This document shows, piece by piece, positions 17,319 to 25,614 of a DNA stretch of 64,000 nt. The DNA lies in NCBI RefSeq assembly GCF_001514265.1, contig NZ_KQ948993.1:297263-361262 (forward strand), written 5' to 3'. A program made the position numbers and the translations under genes. Below the pieces are notes generated by a model. The model had not been told where the DNA came from and searched no databases. It saw only the letters and a program-made list of their open reading frames with translations. Source of the DNA: Streptomyces resistomycificus. GTDB lineage: Bacteria > Actinomycetota > Actinomycetes > Streptomycetales > Streptomycetaceae. The first letter of the stretch is position 1; each line of letters begins with the position of its first letter.

Positions 17319-17792
17319 TCACCTCAGTCCGAGTGCGTCGATCAGTGCCTCGGAAGCGAGCAGCATGACGGTGCACCACAGGGTGACGCCTGCCATGAGC
17401 CAGCCGATCAGCTGCCACCGAGGCAGGCCCAGCGCCGTGCCCAGCATGGCCGATCCCCAGGTGCCGAAGAGCGCCGGCCCGATGATGCCGAAGCCGATGA
17501 CGCCGTACCGGTTCACCACGCGCCGGGCCCGTCGGCCGGTGGGGCCGTCGAGTCGGTTCCGACGTTTCCCCGGCGGTGCCCCGGCGGTGACGGGTCGCCG
17601 CTTCGAGCGCCAGACCTGCCAGCGGGTACGCAGCCATCCGACCGTGAAGACGGCGGACAGCAGGCACCCGGCCGCGCCGAGAAGCACGGCGAGGAGCGCG
17701 ATGGGCGGTGCGAGGGAGATCGAGAGGCCGAACGGCACGGCCGGGGTACCCAGGGTGAATCCGGCGAGCACGGCCAAGGCGAAGTTCAGCAC
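17319..17792 (-). CDS. Small multi-pass membrane protein (Sm_multidrug_ex-like)
   Basis: A 157-aa protein with about four hydrophobic segments (near residues 2-22, 27-50, 95-120 and 125-150) and a basic, probably cytoplasmic loop around residues 55-90 (SKRRPVTAGAPPGKRRNRLD). The second half, RYGVIGFGIIGPALFGTWGS followed by LGTALGLPR, resembles the small multidrug export family (a G..P.pGT..g..LG..lg pattern); the link is tentative. It is divergent from the F420-type oxidoreductase gene; an inverted repeat sits in the 80-bp gap. Downstream it abuts the IS5 remnant. Confidence 0.7.
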   Translation of the reverse strand: MLNFALAVLAGFTLGTPAVPFGLSISLAPPIALLAVLLGAAGCLLSAVFTVGWLRTRWQVWRSKRRPVTAGAPPGKRRNRLDGPTGRRARRVVNRYGVIGFGIIGPALFGTWGSAMLGTALGLPRWQLIGWLMAGVTLWCTVMLLASEALIDALGLR

Positions 17793-17848
17793 GTATCGCT
17801 CCTCGTCGGGTGGGACGGAAGCCGCGTCGGATTGCGGCGACAGTGTGT

Positions 17849-17866
17849 TAACTAACCAGTTATGCT
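17849..17866. promoter_or_regulatory. Inverted repeat TAACT-N4-AGTTA with a possible -10 box
   Basis: TAACTAACCAGTTA (17849-17862) is a perfect 5-bp inverted repeat with a 4-bp spacer in the gap between two divergent genes. It overlaps TATGCT (17861-17866), a plausible -10 element 7 bases ahead of the GTG at 17873. No ribosome site precedes that GTG, so a leaderless transcript repressed from this site is a reasonable reading. A related CTAACC...GTTAG repeat precedes the MFS gene. Confidence 0.5.
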
Positions 17867-17872
17867 AGCGCG

Positions 17873-18289
17873 GTGACCACCTCACCATTCCCCTCAGCAC
17901 CCTTACCGAGCGGCTCCGTTGAGCGACTGGCGGCATGCAAGTACGTACTTCTCACGACATTCCGCAGGGACGGGCGGGCGGTGCCCACTCCGGTGTGGGT
18001 GATGAGGGACGGGGACTGCCTGGCGGTGTGGAGCGTAGCCGACGCCGGCAAGGTCAAACGGATCCGAAACAGCGGCCGGGTGACCGTCGCCCCGTGTGAC
18101 TGGAGGGGGACTCCGAAGGGAGAGTCCGTGTCGGGTGTCGCCGAGCTGCCCGCGGAGCAGGACACCCTTCACTACCTCGACTTGATGAAGCGCAAGTACG
18201 GTCTCGTCGCGCGGGTCGGCTTGCTCGGTAGTCGACTGAAAGGGCCCGGGCACCGCACGGTGGGCATCCGGATCCGACTCACGGAGTGA
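17873..18289 (+). CDS. PPOX-class F420-dependent oxidoreductase
   Basis: A 138-aa split-barrel protein. LAACKYVLLTTFRRDGRAVP, then TPVWVMRDGDCLAVWSVADA and GKVKRIRNSGRVTVAPCDWR are the usual pattern of pyridoxamine-oxidase-like flavin/deazaflavin binding proteins; this short type in actinobacteria uses F420 rather than FMN. The family reduces diverse electron-poor small molecules. The GTG start lacks a ribosome site, suggesting leaderless translation. It lies 138 bp before an MFS efflux gene with a similar repeat in its promoter, so the pair may form a detoxification unit. Confidence 0.85.
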   Translation: MTTSPFPSAPLPSGSVERLAACKYVLLTTFRRDGRAVPTPVWVMRDGDCLAVWSVADAGKVKRIRNSGRVTVAPCDWRGTPKGESVSGVAELPAEQDTLHYLDLMKRKYGLVARVGLLGSRLKGPGHRTVGIRIRLTE

Positions 18290-18382
18290 CCCTCGCGACC
18301 CCTGGCCGTGTCCGGCCCTCACATCCCCGTCCGAACCCTTGTTGACGGGCCCTCAAATCTCCGGCAGCCTTGCGCCAGAAGG

Positions 18383-18398
18383 CTAACCATCTAGTTAG
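18383..18398. promoter_or_regulatory. Inverted repeat CTAAC-N6-GTTAG before the MFS gene
   Basis: CTAACCATCTAGTTAG is a 5-bp inverted repeat 30-45 bases ahead of the MFS start. Both it and the site at 17849-17862 contain TAACT and GGTTAG half sites on the complementary strand, with different spacing. It is likely an operator for a TetR- or MarR-type repressor. Confidence 0.5.
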
Positions 18399-18427
18399 TC
18401 AAATATTTCGAACGGAGTGGCCCCGCC

Positions 18428-19930
18428 ATGTCGTTATCCACCGGCGAATCCACCAGCGTTCCGCCCGGGTCAGGACCATCGTCCCCGCGGTCCTCGCGGC
18501 GGTGGTGGGCGCTGGCCGTGATCGCTCTGGCCCAGCTGATGATCATGCTGGACGCCACCATCGTGAACATCGCGCTGCCGTCCGCACAGGCCGACCTGGG
18601 CTTCTCCGACAACGACAGGCAGTGGATCGTCACCGCCTACGCACTCACCTTCGGTAGCTTGCTGCTGATCGGCGGGCGTATCGCCGATCTCTTCGGCCGC
18701 AAGGAGACCTTCCTCGCGGGTGTCGTCGGTTTCGCCGCCGCCTCGGTACTCGGCGGAGCCGCCGGCAACTTCGAACTCCTGGTGCTGGCCAGAGCGCTCC
18801 AGGGCGTCTCGGGTGCCCTGCTGGCGCCGGCGGCTCTCTCTCTGCTGACGACCATCTTCACCGACGTCAAGGAACGAGGCCGGGCCTTCGCGATCTTCGG
18901 TGCCATCGCGGGCGCCGGCGGGGCGCTCGGCAACCTGCTCGGCGGCGTGCTGACCGAGTACCTCACCTGGCGTTGGACCCTCTACATCAACCTGGCGTTC
19001 GCGGCGGCGGCGTTCCTGGGCGGTCTGCTGCTGATCGAGCGTCAGCCCCGGGCGACCCAACGCGCCAAGCTCGACGTCCCCGGCGCGGTGCTGGTGACCC
19101 TGGGACTCTTCGGCCTGGTGTACGGGTTCTCCAACGCCGAGTCGCACGGGTGGGGTTCTCCCGCCAGCTGGGGTCTGCTGGTCGGGGGTCTCGCCCTGCT
19201 CGCCGTCTTCACGTACTGGCAGTCGACGACGGACCGGCCGCTGCTCCCACTGCGCATCCTCCTCGACAGGGACCGCGGAGCCTCGCAGATCGCCATTCTG
19301 GTCGCCACCGGAGGCATGTACGCGGTCGCGTTGTTCCTCGCCTACTACATGCAGCAGACACTCATGTACACCCCGGTCGAGGCGGGACTCGCCTTCCTGC
19401 CCATCCCGGTCGCCCTGGTCGTTGCCTCCGGCCTGGCCGTGGGAGTCCTCATGCCCCGGGTGGGACCGAAGATCGTGATCCCCCTCGGGATGGCGCTGCT
19501 GGGTGTGGGTATGGTCTGGTTCACCCGCCTGGAGCTGGACAGCACTTACGTCGGAGGCATCCTGCCGCCGCTGGTCGTCCTGGGCCTCGGTCTCGGCATG
19601 GTCTACGCGCCGGCGATCGACCTGGCCACCTACCGGGTGCACGAGGACGACTCCGGTGTGGCCTCTGCGGCGGTCAACACCACGCAGCAGATCGGTGGTT
19701 CGCTGGGGATCGCCGTCCTCAACACGATCGCGGCGAGCGCCGCGGGCAGCTATCTCAGCAGCCGGCAGGCCACGCCCGAGGTGATCGCCGAGGCGGCGTT
19801 GCACAGCTACTCCACCGCGTACTGGTGGGCGGCCGGCCTCGCAGCCGTCGGCCTCGTCGTGACCTTCCTGCTGTACCGCCCCGGCGTTCGGGAAAAGTCC
19901 CCCGACGCGGCGAAGACCGTCGCCATGTGA
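18428..19930 (+). CDS. MFS drug efflux transporter, DHA2 (EmrB/QacA) type
   Basis: A 500-aa protein with 14 predicted membrane helices. The start at 18428 follows GGAG at a good distance. Helix 1 carries DATIVNIALPSAQADLGFSD, the DHA2 signature; motif A is GGRIADLFGRKETF between helices 2 and 3; motif C-like GAIAGAGGALGNLLGGVLTE marks proton antiporters. The family exports lipophilic cations, antibiotics or own metabolites using the proton gradient. An inverted repeat just upstream suggests substrate-responsive repression. A strong inverted repeat about 40 bp after the stop probably terminates the transcript. Confidence 0.93.
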   Translation: MSLSTGESTSVPPGSGPSSPRSSRRWWALAVIALAQLMIMLDATIVNIALPSAQADLGFSDNDRQWIVTAYALTFGSLLLIGGRIADLFGRKETFLAGVVGFAAASVLGGAAGNFELLVLARALQGVSGALLAPAALSLLTTIFTDVKERGRAFAIFGAIAGAGGALGNLLGGVLTEYLTWRWTLYINLAFAAAAFLGGLLLIERQPRATQRAKLDVPGAVLVTLGLFGLVYGFSNAESHGWGSPASWGLLVGGLALLAVFTYWQSTTDRPLLPLRILLDRDRGASQIAILVATGGMYAVALFLAYYMQQTLMYTPVEAGLAFLPIPVALVVASGLAVGVLMPRVGPKIVIPLGMALLGVGMVWFTRLELDSTYVGGILPPLVVLGLGLGMVYAPAIDLATYRVHEDDSGVASAAVNTTQQIGGSLGIAVLNTIAASAAGSYLSSRQATPEVIAEAALHSYSTAYWWAAGLAAVGLVVTFLLYRPGVREKSPDAAKTVAM

Positions 19931-19968
19931 CGACCTGCTCCACGAAGTCCTCTCCAACCTCGAACAGG

Positions 19969-20030
19969 AAGCAGCCCCCCGGGGGGCCGTCGCGCGCCCG
20001 CGCCGACGGTCACACCTTGGGGGGCTGCTT
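19969..20030 (+). terminator. Long-stem inverted repeat after the MFS gene
   Basis: AAGCAGCCCCCC (19969-19980) pairs perfectly with GGGGGGCTGCTT (20019-20030) around a 38-base GC-rich loop that itself can fold. It starts 38 bp past the MFS stop. Confidence 0.7.
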
Positions 20031-20428
20031 GGTCTGGCGGCCCTTGAACGACTCATGAGGGAAGCTGAGCACTGCGCCCACGGTCCGCCCTGGGCTCCGG
20101 GGCGGCACGGCGCGGAGCCCGCTTGGGCCCGACGCCTCGGAATCGCTCTACCGGAACTCCTGCGTCGGCAGGACCGAGGGCCACCGGTACCGAGCACCCT
20201 TGATCGTCACGGACCGCGTCGCACCGGACGGGCCGTACCCCTCGCTGAGACATCGACGCCGCGGCATGACCGTCCAGGCCGTCCGAGCCGCGATCTCCTG
20301 AGCGGACCGCACCGGGTCCGGTGGCGCCACCTCCCGGATGGCTTCCCGCCCTGGGCCACGGTCCGCGGCTCCACGGAACCGGCGGATGGCAATTCCGATT
20401 CCGGCCTGCGGTCGAAATTAGTCATGCG
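20031..20428. other. Intergenic, no recognisable gene
   Basis: About 400 bp between the MFS terminator and the KSIII reading frame. Several frames are open but none has domain features or a convincing start with ribosome site; the DNA may be a decayed gene. The last 30 bases are AT-richer (AATTCCGATTCC, GAAATTAGTCATG) and probably hold the KSIII promoter. Confidence 0.45.
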
Positions 20429-21396
20429 ATGCAGGTCATATGTCAGAATCATGTGCCGGAGCGAATCGTGTCCAATGACGAGGTCGCCGCGGCGGCGGGG
20501 GTCGACGACGCGTGGATCACCGGCAAGACCGGCATCCGGGAACGGCGATGGGCTGCCGACGGCCAGGCCACCTCGGACCTGGCCACCGCCGCGGGGCGTG
20601 CCGCGCTGCGGTCGGCCGACCTCACCGCCGAGGACCTGTCCGTGATCGTGGTCGCCACATCCACACCCGACCGGCCGCAACCGCCCACCGCCGCCTACGT
20701 CCAGCAGCGGCTCGGCGCGATCGGTGCAGCCGCGTTCGACGTCAACGCGGTCTGCTCCGGCATGGTGTTCGCGCTCTCCGCGGCCGAGGGCGTACTCACC
20801 CGCACCGGCGGCCACGCACTGGTCATCGGAGCGGACCTGTACTCCCGCATCCTGAACCGGGCCGACCGCAGGACCGTGATCTTGTTCGGGGACGGCGCCG
20901 GAGCGGTGGTCATGGGGCCGTCGGTCGGCCACGGACCACGTATCCGGCACCTCGCGCTGCACTCGTTCGGCGAACTGTCGGGTCTCATCGAGGTGCCCGC
21001 CGGCGGCAGCCGCATGCCCGTGGACCAGACAGTCCTCGACGCGGGGCTTCAGTACTTCGCGATGGACGGGCGAGGTGTGCGGAACTTCGTCGGTGACCAC
21101 CTGCCGCAGCTGGTCAAGGGATCCTGCACGAATGCGATGTCGTACCCGACGACGTCGACCACTTTGTACCGCACCAGGCCAACGGCACCATGCTGGACAC
21201 CGTCTTCGCCGACCTGGAACTGCCTCGCGCGACCATGCACCGCACAGTGACGCACTACGCCAACACGGCAGCCGCCTCCATCCCCATCACCCTGGACGCG
21301 GCCGCCCGCGCCGGTGTCTTTACCCCCGGCGACCTGATCCTCATCGCCGGCTTCGGCGGCGGCATGTCGGCGGGATTCGCGCTGGTTGAGTGGTGA
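20429..21396 (+). pseudogene. Beta-ketoacyl-ACP synthase III-like gene with one frameshift
   Basis: Residues from ATG 20429 match the FabH/KSIII fold: VPERIVSNDEVAAAAGVDDA, WITGKTGIRERRWA, IVVATSTPDRPQPPTAAYVQ, active-site Cys in DVNAVCSGMVFA, and GDGAGAVVMG. At about 21118-21120 (GTCAAGGGATCCTGCAC) one base is missing; the next frame continues HECDVVPDDVDHFVPHQANG with the catalytic His, then HYANTAAASIPITLD with the Asn, and FGGGMSAGFALVEW at the end. One added base would restore a 322-aa protein, a normal KSIII length. The N-terminal strand, usually GxGxxxPxR, reads CQNHVPER, so it is already odd. No other fatty-acid or polyketide genes are near. Recent inactivation or a sequencing error are both possible. 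Confidence 0.75.
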
Positions 21397-21644
21397 GAGA
21401 ACCCAGGCCGGTGGGTTGGTGGGTGGGTGTCTGCGTGAGAGAGGTGCCCGGTGGCAGGTGACACTATCTGCCGCCCCTCGCCTACCGGTCGGCCGGGAGC
21501 ACGGCTCAGGGACCACCGCTACCGCAGCTCGAACCTGGGTGGCTCGGAGTTGCCGGTGACGCTCGTTGCCGAGGCGTGTTCCGACCGTATCGCGGGGGCG
21601 ACGGGAAGAAACCGCTGATGAGCGTCGAGGCGAACATGTCGAGG

Positions 21645-21745
21645 ACGTCCCGCTGATCGCGGACGTGGTGTCAGTCTCCTCGGCGCGCAACGACTACGAC
21701 GACCGCACCGCCGAATACGGCCGCCACGCCATCCCCGTCAACCTG
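21645..21745 (+). pseudogene. Uma2 (DUF820)-like nuclease fragment
   Basis: About 33 codons read VPLIADVVSVSSARNDYDDR followed by TAEYGRHAIPV. This matches the core of the Uma2 restriction-endonuclease-like family (hydrophobic strand, E/DVVS, then Asp and a K/R-x-x-x-Y-x-x-x-GIP stretch). No start, upstream half or downstream half is present. Confidence 0.45.
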
Positions 21746-21884
21746 GCCGACGGACGCATCTCCACCCTGGACCTGGACAAGCGGCGGCCTCTGCCAGTTC
21801 ATGATCACGTGGCAGGCGCACCGACCCGGCCGCACGTGAGAAACGGGCGCGCGGGGATCCTGATCCGGCTCGCCCCGTGACCCC

Positions 21885-22380
21885 CGCCAATTCCGGTGGC
21901 AGGCGCAGACGCCGACCCCCCGCTCCTGGTAGCGGGGCACGTCGACGGTGCGTCCCGCGGGGATCCGGTCGCCCCGCGCGAGGAGTGGGAGGAGGGTCCG
22001 GGTGCCGTAGAAGGCGCCGGTCACGGCGAGACGCCGTCCCGCGCGCAGTTCGCAGCCCTCGTCGCCGAGCGCCGCCCGGGACGGCCGGATGTCGATAACG
22101 ATGTCACCGGTGCGGGCGCCGCCCTTCACGAGCGCGACCGTGCCGTGGCCGCCGCCCGCAGATCGTCGGTCAGGGTGCCGGCGACCCGGCGTTCTGCGGG
22201 GTCGTCCGCCACCAGACGGGCGCCCGGCCCGAGGGCGTAACTGCCGGAGGCGGGTGTCCAGTCGAACAGGGCGGGCACGGTGACCGGCGGTCCGGGTTCC
22301 TGCCCCGCGACCGCCGGAACCGGTGCCAGGAGCAACATCAGCGCCGCCGTGACGCCGACCAGTCTCAGCCGTTTCCTCAT
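21885..22380 (-). pseudogene. GH20 beta-N-acetylhexosaminidase, broken N-terminal part
   Basis: From ATG 22380 (GGGGAG six bases ahead) a signal peptide MRKRLRLVGVTAALMLLLAP leads to VPALFDWTPASGSYALGPGA, the start of the GH20b N-terminal domain. Near 22150 the frame is lost; the next frame continues GDIVIDIRPSRAALGDEGCE, LRAGRRLAVTGAFYGTRTLL and PRYQERGVGVCAC, which are the end of domain 1 and the linker into the catalytic barrel. Similarity stops at about 21890 and the GH20 catalytic DE pair is absent. This is a secreted chitin/peptidoglycan-sugar hydrolase gene inactivated by a frameshift and a 3' deletion. Confidence 0.7.
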
Positions 22381-22628
22381 GAGCGACTCCCCATTCATCG
22401 GAGGGCTGATGATTGGCTCGGGCCCTCAGCCTGTCAATGGGGGCCGACAGCACAGAGGTTGGGGTATTGATCGGATGACCTGCGGGTCAGCGGACACAGT
22501 CGGCCGCCGGACCGCGAAAGGTCCAAGAGAACCGGCCTGAATGTCCAAGCGCGATCGCTCTCGACGCGGCGTCCACTGCCGGGCAGAGTTCTCCCTACGT
22601 ACCCACCAGTAGCCGCCGAGGAGCGCCC
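22381..22628. promoter_or_regulatory. Divergent intergenic region (GH20 remnant / amidase)
   Basis: About 250 bp with the amidase ribosome site (GAGG near 22617) at the right end. No clear inverted repeat or consensus promoter could be fixed by eye. Confidence 0.4.
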
Positions 22629-23966
22629 GTGACCAGCTGGGTCGGCCGGACCGCCGCCGAGATCGCCGCCGCCGTACGGGAGAAGCGGGTCACGCCCCGC
22701 GAGGTGGTGGCCGAGCATCTCGCCCGTATCGAGCGGCTCGACGGTCGTGTCGGCGCCTTCCGGGTGGTCCGCGCCGAGGCCGCACTCGTCGAGGCCGACG
22801 CGGTGGCCGCGCGGGACGACCTGGGGGAACTGCCGCTGGCCGGCGTCCCCGTGGCCGTCAAGGACAACCTCGCCGTGCGCGGCGAGACCATGCGGGTCGG
22901 TTCCGCGGCGACGCCGGACACGCCCGCCGCCGACGACCATGTGACCGTGGCCCGGCTGCGGGCGGCGGGCGCGGTGGTGGTGGGGCTGACCACCGTTCCC
23001 GAACTGTGCGTGTTCGGCACCTCGGAGGGCGTCCACGGCACCGCCCGCAACCCGTGGGACACCTCGCGCACCGCGGGAGGATCGTCCGGCGGGAGTGCGG
23101 CGGCGGTCGCGGCCGGCCTGGTTCCGATCGCCCTGGGCAACGACGGGATGGGCTCCCTGCGCATACCCGCCGCCAACTGCGGACTGCTCACCCTGAAGCC
23201 GGGCCCGGGCGTGGTCCCCGCGGGTACCAGCACCTGGTTCGGCATGTCGGAGAACGGCCCTCTCGCCACGACGGTCGAGGACGCCCGCCTGATGCTCTCC
23301 GTCCTCGCGGACACCAGATTCGTACGACGGGACGCGCCCGCCACACACAGGGTGGCCGTCTCCCTGCGCAGCCCGATCGCCGGGGTCGCCATCACCCGGC
23401 CGTACACGAACGCGGTCCGGGAAGCGGCGGAGCTGCTGATGAAGGCGGGCCACCAGGTGCGCCGGGCGGATCCGCCCTACCCGCTGTCGCTGAGCTTCAC
23501 CTCGCTCGCCCACTGGACGGCGGGCACGGCACTGGACGCCCGGGACCTCGACCGACGGCGGCTCACCCGGCGCACCCGGGTGCACGCGACCATCGGGCGC
23601 CGGTTCGTTAACACGGCCCGGTCCGGAGGAAGCCGCGAGGCGCTGCGGCGGCGCCTGGCCCCCTTCTTCGACGAGCACGACGTGCTGCTCACCCCGGCGC
23701 TCGCCCGCCGCTCCCCCCAGGCCGCGGCCTGGCACGAGCGGGGCTGGCTGCGCAACGTCCTGGCCAACACCAACTACTCGCCGCTGACCCCGCCGTGGAA
23801 CCTGACCGGCTGGCCGGCGATGTCCGTCCCGTTCGGCACTCTGCCCTCCGGTACCCCGTGCGCCGTACAGCTGGTGGGGCGGCCCGGCTCGGAGGCGGAT
23901 CTGCTCGCCCTGGCACAGCAGGTGGAGGAGCGGCATCCGTGGCAGCGGACGGCGCCGCTGCGGTGA
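22629..23966 (+). CDS. Amidase signature family protein
   Basis: A 445-aa protein starting at GTG 22629. The Ser-cisSer-Lys triad is visible: Lys in GVPVAVKDNLAV (about residue 80), the Gly/Ser-rich TAGGSSGGSAAAVAAG, and the nucleophile region ALGNDGMGSLRIPAANCGLL, where the usual GSDxGGSIR reads GNDGMGSLR. The family hydrolyses amides or transfers the acyl group in diverse roles (GatA, indoleacetamide, nylon oligomers). The length and the lack of gatB/gatC neighbours argue against a GatA role; substrate unknown. The 3' end is 6 bp from the end of a convergent GNAT gene. Confidence 0.9.
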   Translation: MTSWVGRTAAEIAAAVREKRVTPREVVAEHLARIERLDGRVGAFRVVRAEAALVEADAVAARDDLGELPLAGVPVAVKDNLAVRGETMRVGSAATPDTPAADDHVTVARLRAAGAVVVGLTTVPELCVFGTSEGVHGTARNPWDTSRTAGGSSGGSAAAVAAGLVPIALGNDGMGSLRIPAANCGLLTLKPGPGVVPAGTSTWFGMSENGPLATTVEDARLMLSVLADTRFVRRDAPATHRVAVSLRSPIAGVAITRPYTNAVREAAELLMKAGHQVRRADPPYPLSLSFTSLAHWTAGTALDARDLDRRRLTRRTRVHATIGRRFVNTARSGGSREALRRRLAPFFDEHDVLLTPALARRSPQAAAWHERGWLRNVLANTNYSPLTPPWNLTGWPAMSVPFGTLPSGTPCAVQLVGRPGSEADLLALAQQVEERHPWQRTAPLR

Positions 23967-23972
23967 AGGCGT

Positions 23973-24455
23973 CTAGAGGGCCTTGTACATGATGTGCAGG
24001 CCCACCCGGCCGTGCCGGGGGTGGTCGAAGGCGTCCGGGACCGTGCCGAGGATCGTGAAGCCGAAGGAGGTCCACAGCTTCACGGCCGGGTTCGTCTCGA
24101 CGACGGCGTTGAACACCATGCCCCGGTAGCCCTGGGCCTCGGCCGCGGCCAGGATGTGTTCGGCGAGGGCCCGGCCGATGCCCCGGCCGCCCTGCCCGGG
24201 GTCGACCATGAAGCCGGCGTTGGCGATGCGGGCGGCGGGCCCGGCGTAGTTGGGGGTGAGGTAGGCGGAGGCGACGAGGGCCCCGGTCTCGTCCTCGACG
24301 ACGTAGACGCGCTTGGCCGGGGCCATCCACAGGGCGCGGGCCGCTTCCTCGGAGGTGTCCGGGTCCCAGGTGTAGGTCTCGGCGGCGGCGACGATCCGGT
24401 GCCAGAAAGGCCAGATCCGTGGCCAGTCCTCGGCCACGGCTTCTCTGATCAGCAT
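23973..24455 (-). CDS. GNAT-family N-acetyltransferase
   Basis: A 160-aa protein from ATG 24455. MLIREAVAEDWPRIWPFWHR is the standard GNAT N-terminal strand and helix, VDPGQGGRGIGRALAEHILA is motif A with the R/Q-x-x-G-x-G/A acetyl-CoA pyrophosphate loop, and NPAVKLWTSFGFTILGT is motif B with the conserved Asn and Tyr-equivalent region. The pattern, including AAETYTWDPDTSEEAARALW, resembles the phosphinothricin/methionine-sulfoximine acetyltransferase-like branch, but the acceptor is unproven. Confidence 0.88.
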   Translation of the reverse strand: MLIREAVAEDWPRIWPFWHRIVAAAETYTWDPDTSEEAARALWMAPAKRVYVVEDETGALVASAYLTPNYAGPAARIANAGFMVDPGQGGRGIGRALAEHILAAAEAQGYRGMVFNAVVETNPAVKLWTSFGFTILGTVPDAFDHPRHGRVGLHIMYKAL

Positions 24456-24517
24456 GGGCGTGAGTCTCGCACGCCCATGCCATCGGCGATCGCGACGGGT
24501 CCTGTCCCGCGCGGGGG

Positions 24518-24691
24518 TCAGTCCACGCTGGGCAGGATGTGGGGCTCGGCCAGGTCGTCCTCGTAGCCCGCCAGGCGGATGGGGGCGGACCGGGCCCACA
24601 CGTCGAGGCTGCCGATCTCTCCGGGCCGGCGGCCCGCGCGCTCCGTGCGTTCCTTGGGGCGCTGCTCGCGATTCGTCTTCTCCGGTGTCAC
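24518..24691 (-). CDS. 57-aa conserved-looking small protein
   Basis: A small reading frame from GTG 24691 with an excellent ribosome site (AAGGAG, 7 bases ahead). The N-terminal half is very basic and disordered-looking (VTPEKTNREQRPKERTERAG), the C-terminal half is ordered and acidic (IGSLDVWARSAPIRLAGYED, then LAEPHILPSVD). I recall similar short proteins with this C-terminal pattern in other streptomycetes, with no function. It lies 62 bp upstream of the GNAT gene on the same strand, so co-transcription is likely. Confidence 0.6.
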   Translation of the reverse strand: MTPEKTNREQRPKERTERAGRRPGEIGSLDVWARSAPIRLAGYEDDLAEPHILPSVD

Positions 24692-25139
24692 CGCGCACTC
24701 CTTATGTGTCGGGTCACCCTCGGGGCGGGCCGGTCCATTCGACGGCGTGGTTCCCGGCGCCCGCTCGGGTCTGGCTCAAGGCAGTTCGGACGCGGTGGCG
24801 CCGGTATCTCGTGGAGATCAGGCCGTTGTGAAGCGGCGGTCCCATGACGGACCTTGGGTGTGGGTAGAACCCGGTACTGCTGTCCGTCGGCTACAGATTA
24901 ACCAAATGAGCGGCCGTCCGCTCGATAGCGCTGAAAACAAAGGGTAACTATCCGAAGTCATCCCGTGTTCCACCAAGCAGGATATGCACCTGTCCGGCAC
25001 ATCATGACCGTTTTGAGAGTCGCCCGTATGGCCTACTGAGCCGAACAGGCGACGTAGTTCAGATCCCGTTGGCCGAATCGCAAGCCGTCCATGGTCTGCT
25101 GACGGACGGCAACGGCCTGTCCGGCGGGAGGACTGACGC
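24692..25139. other. Long intergenic region
   Basis: About 450 bp, AT-richer than average in its middle (24895-24960). It contains a perfect inverted repeat GAGCGG-CCGT-CCGCTC at 24908-24923 and the strong ribosome site GGGAGGA for the next gene. It must hold promoters for the divergent small protein and HD-like genes. No coding frame is convincing. Confidence 0.5.
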
Positions 25140-25589
25140 ATGGAGCTGCGCAGTGTCGAAGAGCTGATGGATCTGCTGAGCGCCTGTCGGGGCGCGCGGG
25201 CCGCGCCGGGTCTCGGGGACGGGCGGGTGGATCCGCAGCAGCACGCGCTGCGGACCGCCGCGCTGCTGCGGCGCGGCCGCCCCGCCGACAAGGAGCTCCA
25301 GGTGGCGGGGCTGGTGCACGCGATCGGCCCGCTGCTGCGGCCGGGCGACGGCTTCGCCCAGGCGGACTGCGCCGCCGACGCGGTCCGCGCCCTGCTCGGC
25401 GAGCGCGTCTACCGCCTGGTCCGCGGCCGCGCCCCGGGCGCGGGCCTGGCCGACGACGATCTGCTGCGGCTGCGCCAGGCCGGCGAGGAGGCCCGCACGG
25501 CCGGGTTCGACGCGGGTGTCCTGGAGGACTGGCGCACCGTGCTGGAACTGGTGGCGGCACGGAACTCGCGCCTCGGGGCTGTCGACTGA
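25140..25589 (+). CDS. HD-domain-like protein with degenerate metal motif
   Basis: A 149-aa helical protein with start at 25140 after GGGAGGA. QQHALRTAALLRRG and LQVAGLVHAIGPLL match the H...HD core of small HD-superfamily proteins related to the phosphonate-linked and MIOX-like oxygenases, except that the metal-binding Asp of the HD pair is Ala (HA). Without that Asp a hydrolase or oxygenase reaction is unlikely, so a binding or regulatory role is possible. It is followed by an SDR gene 25 bp downstream on the same strand. Confidence 0.65.
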   Translation: MELRSVEELMDLLSACRGARAAPGLGDGRVDPQQHALRTAALLRRGRPADKELQVAGLVHAIGPLLRPGDGFAQADCAADAVRALLGERVYRLVRGRAPGAGLADDDLLRLRQAGEEARTAGFDAGVLEDWRTVLELVAARNSRLGAVD

Positions 25590-25614
25590 CGGTCCGTCAT
25601 GAGACGGTACGCCG

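Noticed and set aside
16744..17868. A 374-codon + strand frame through the transposase remains
   Set aside because: Only the IS110 part is recognisable; the rest runs antisense to the small membrane protein, so it is not a gene.
20429..21396. A biosynthetic gene cluster around the KSIII gene
   Set aside because: No ACP, ketosynthase pair, NRPS or tailoring genes lie nearby, and the KSIII frame is broken.
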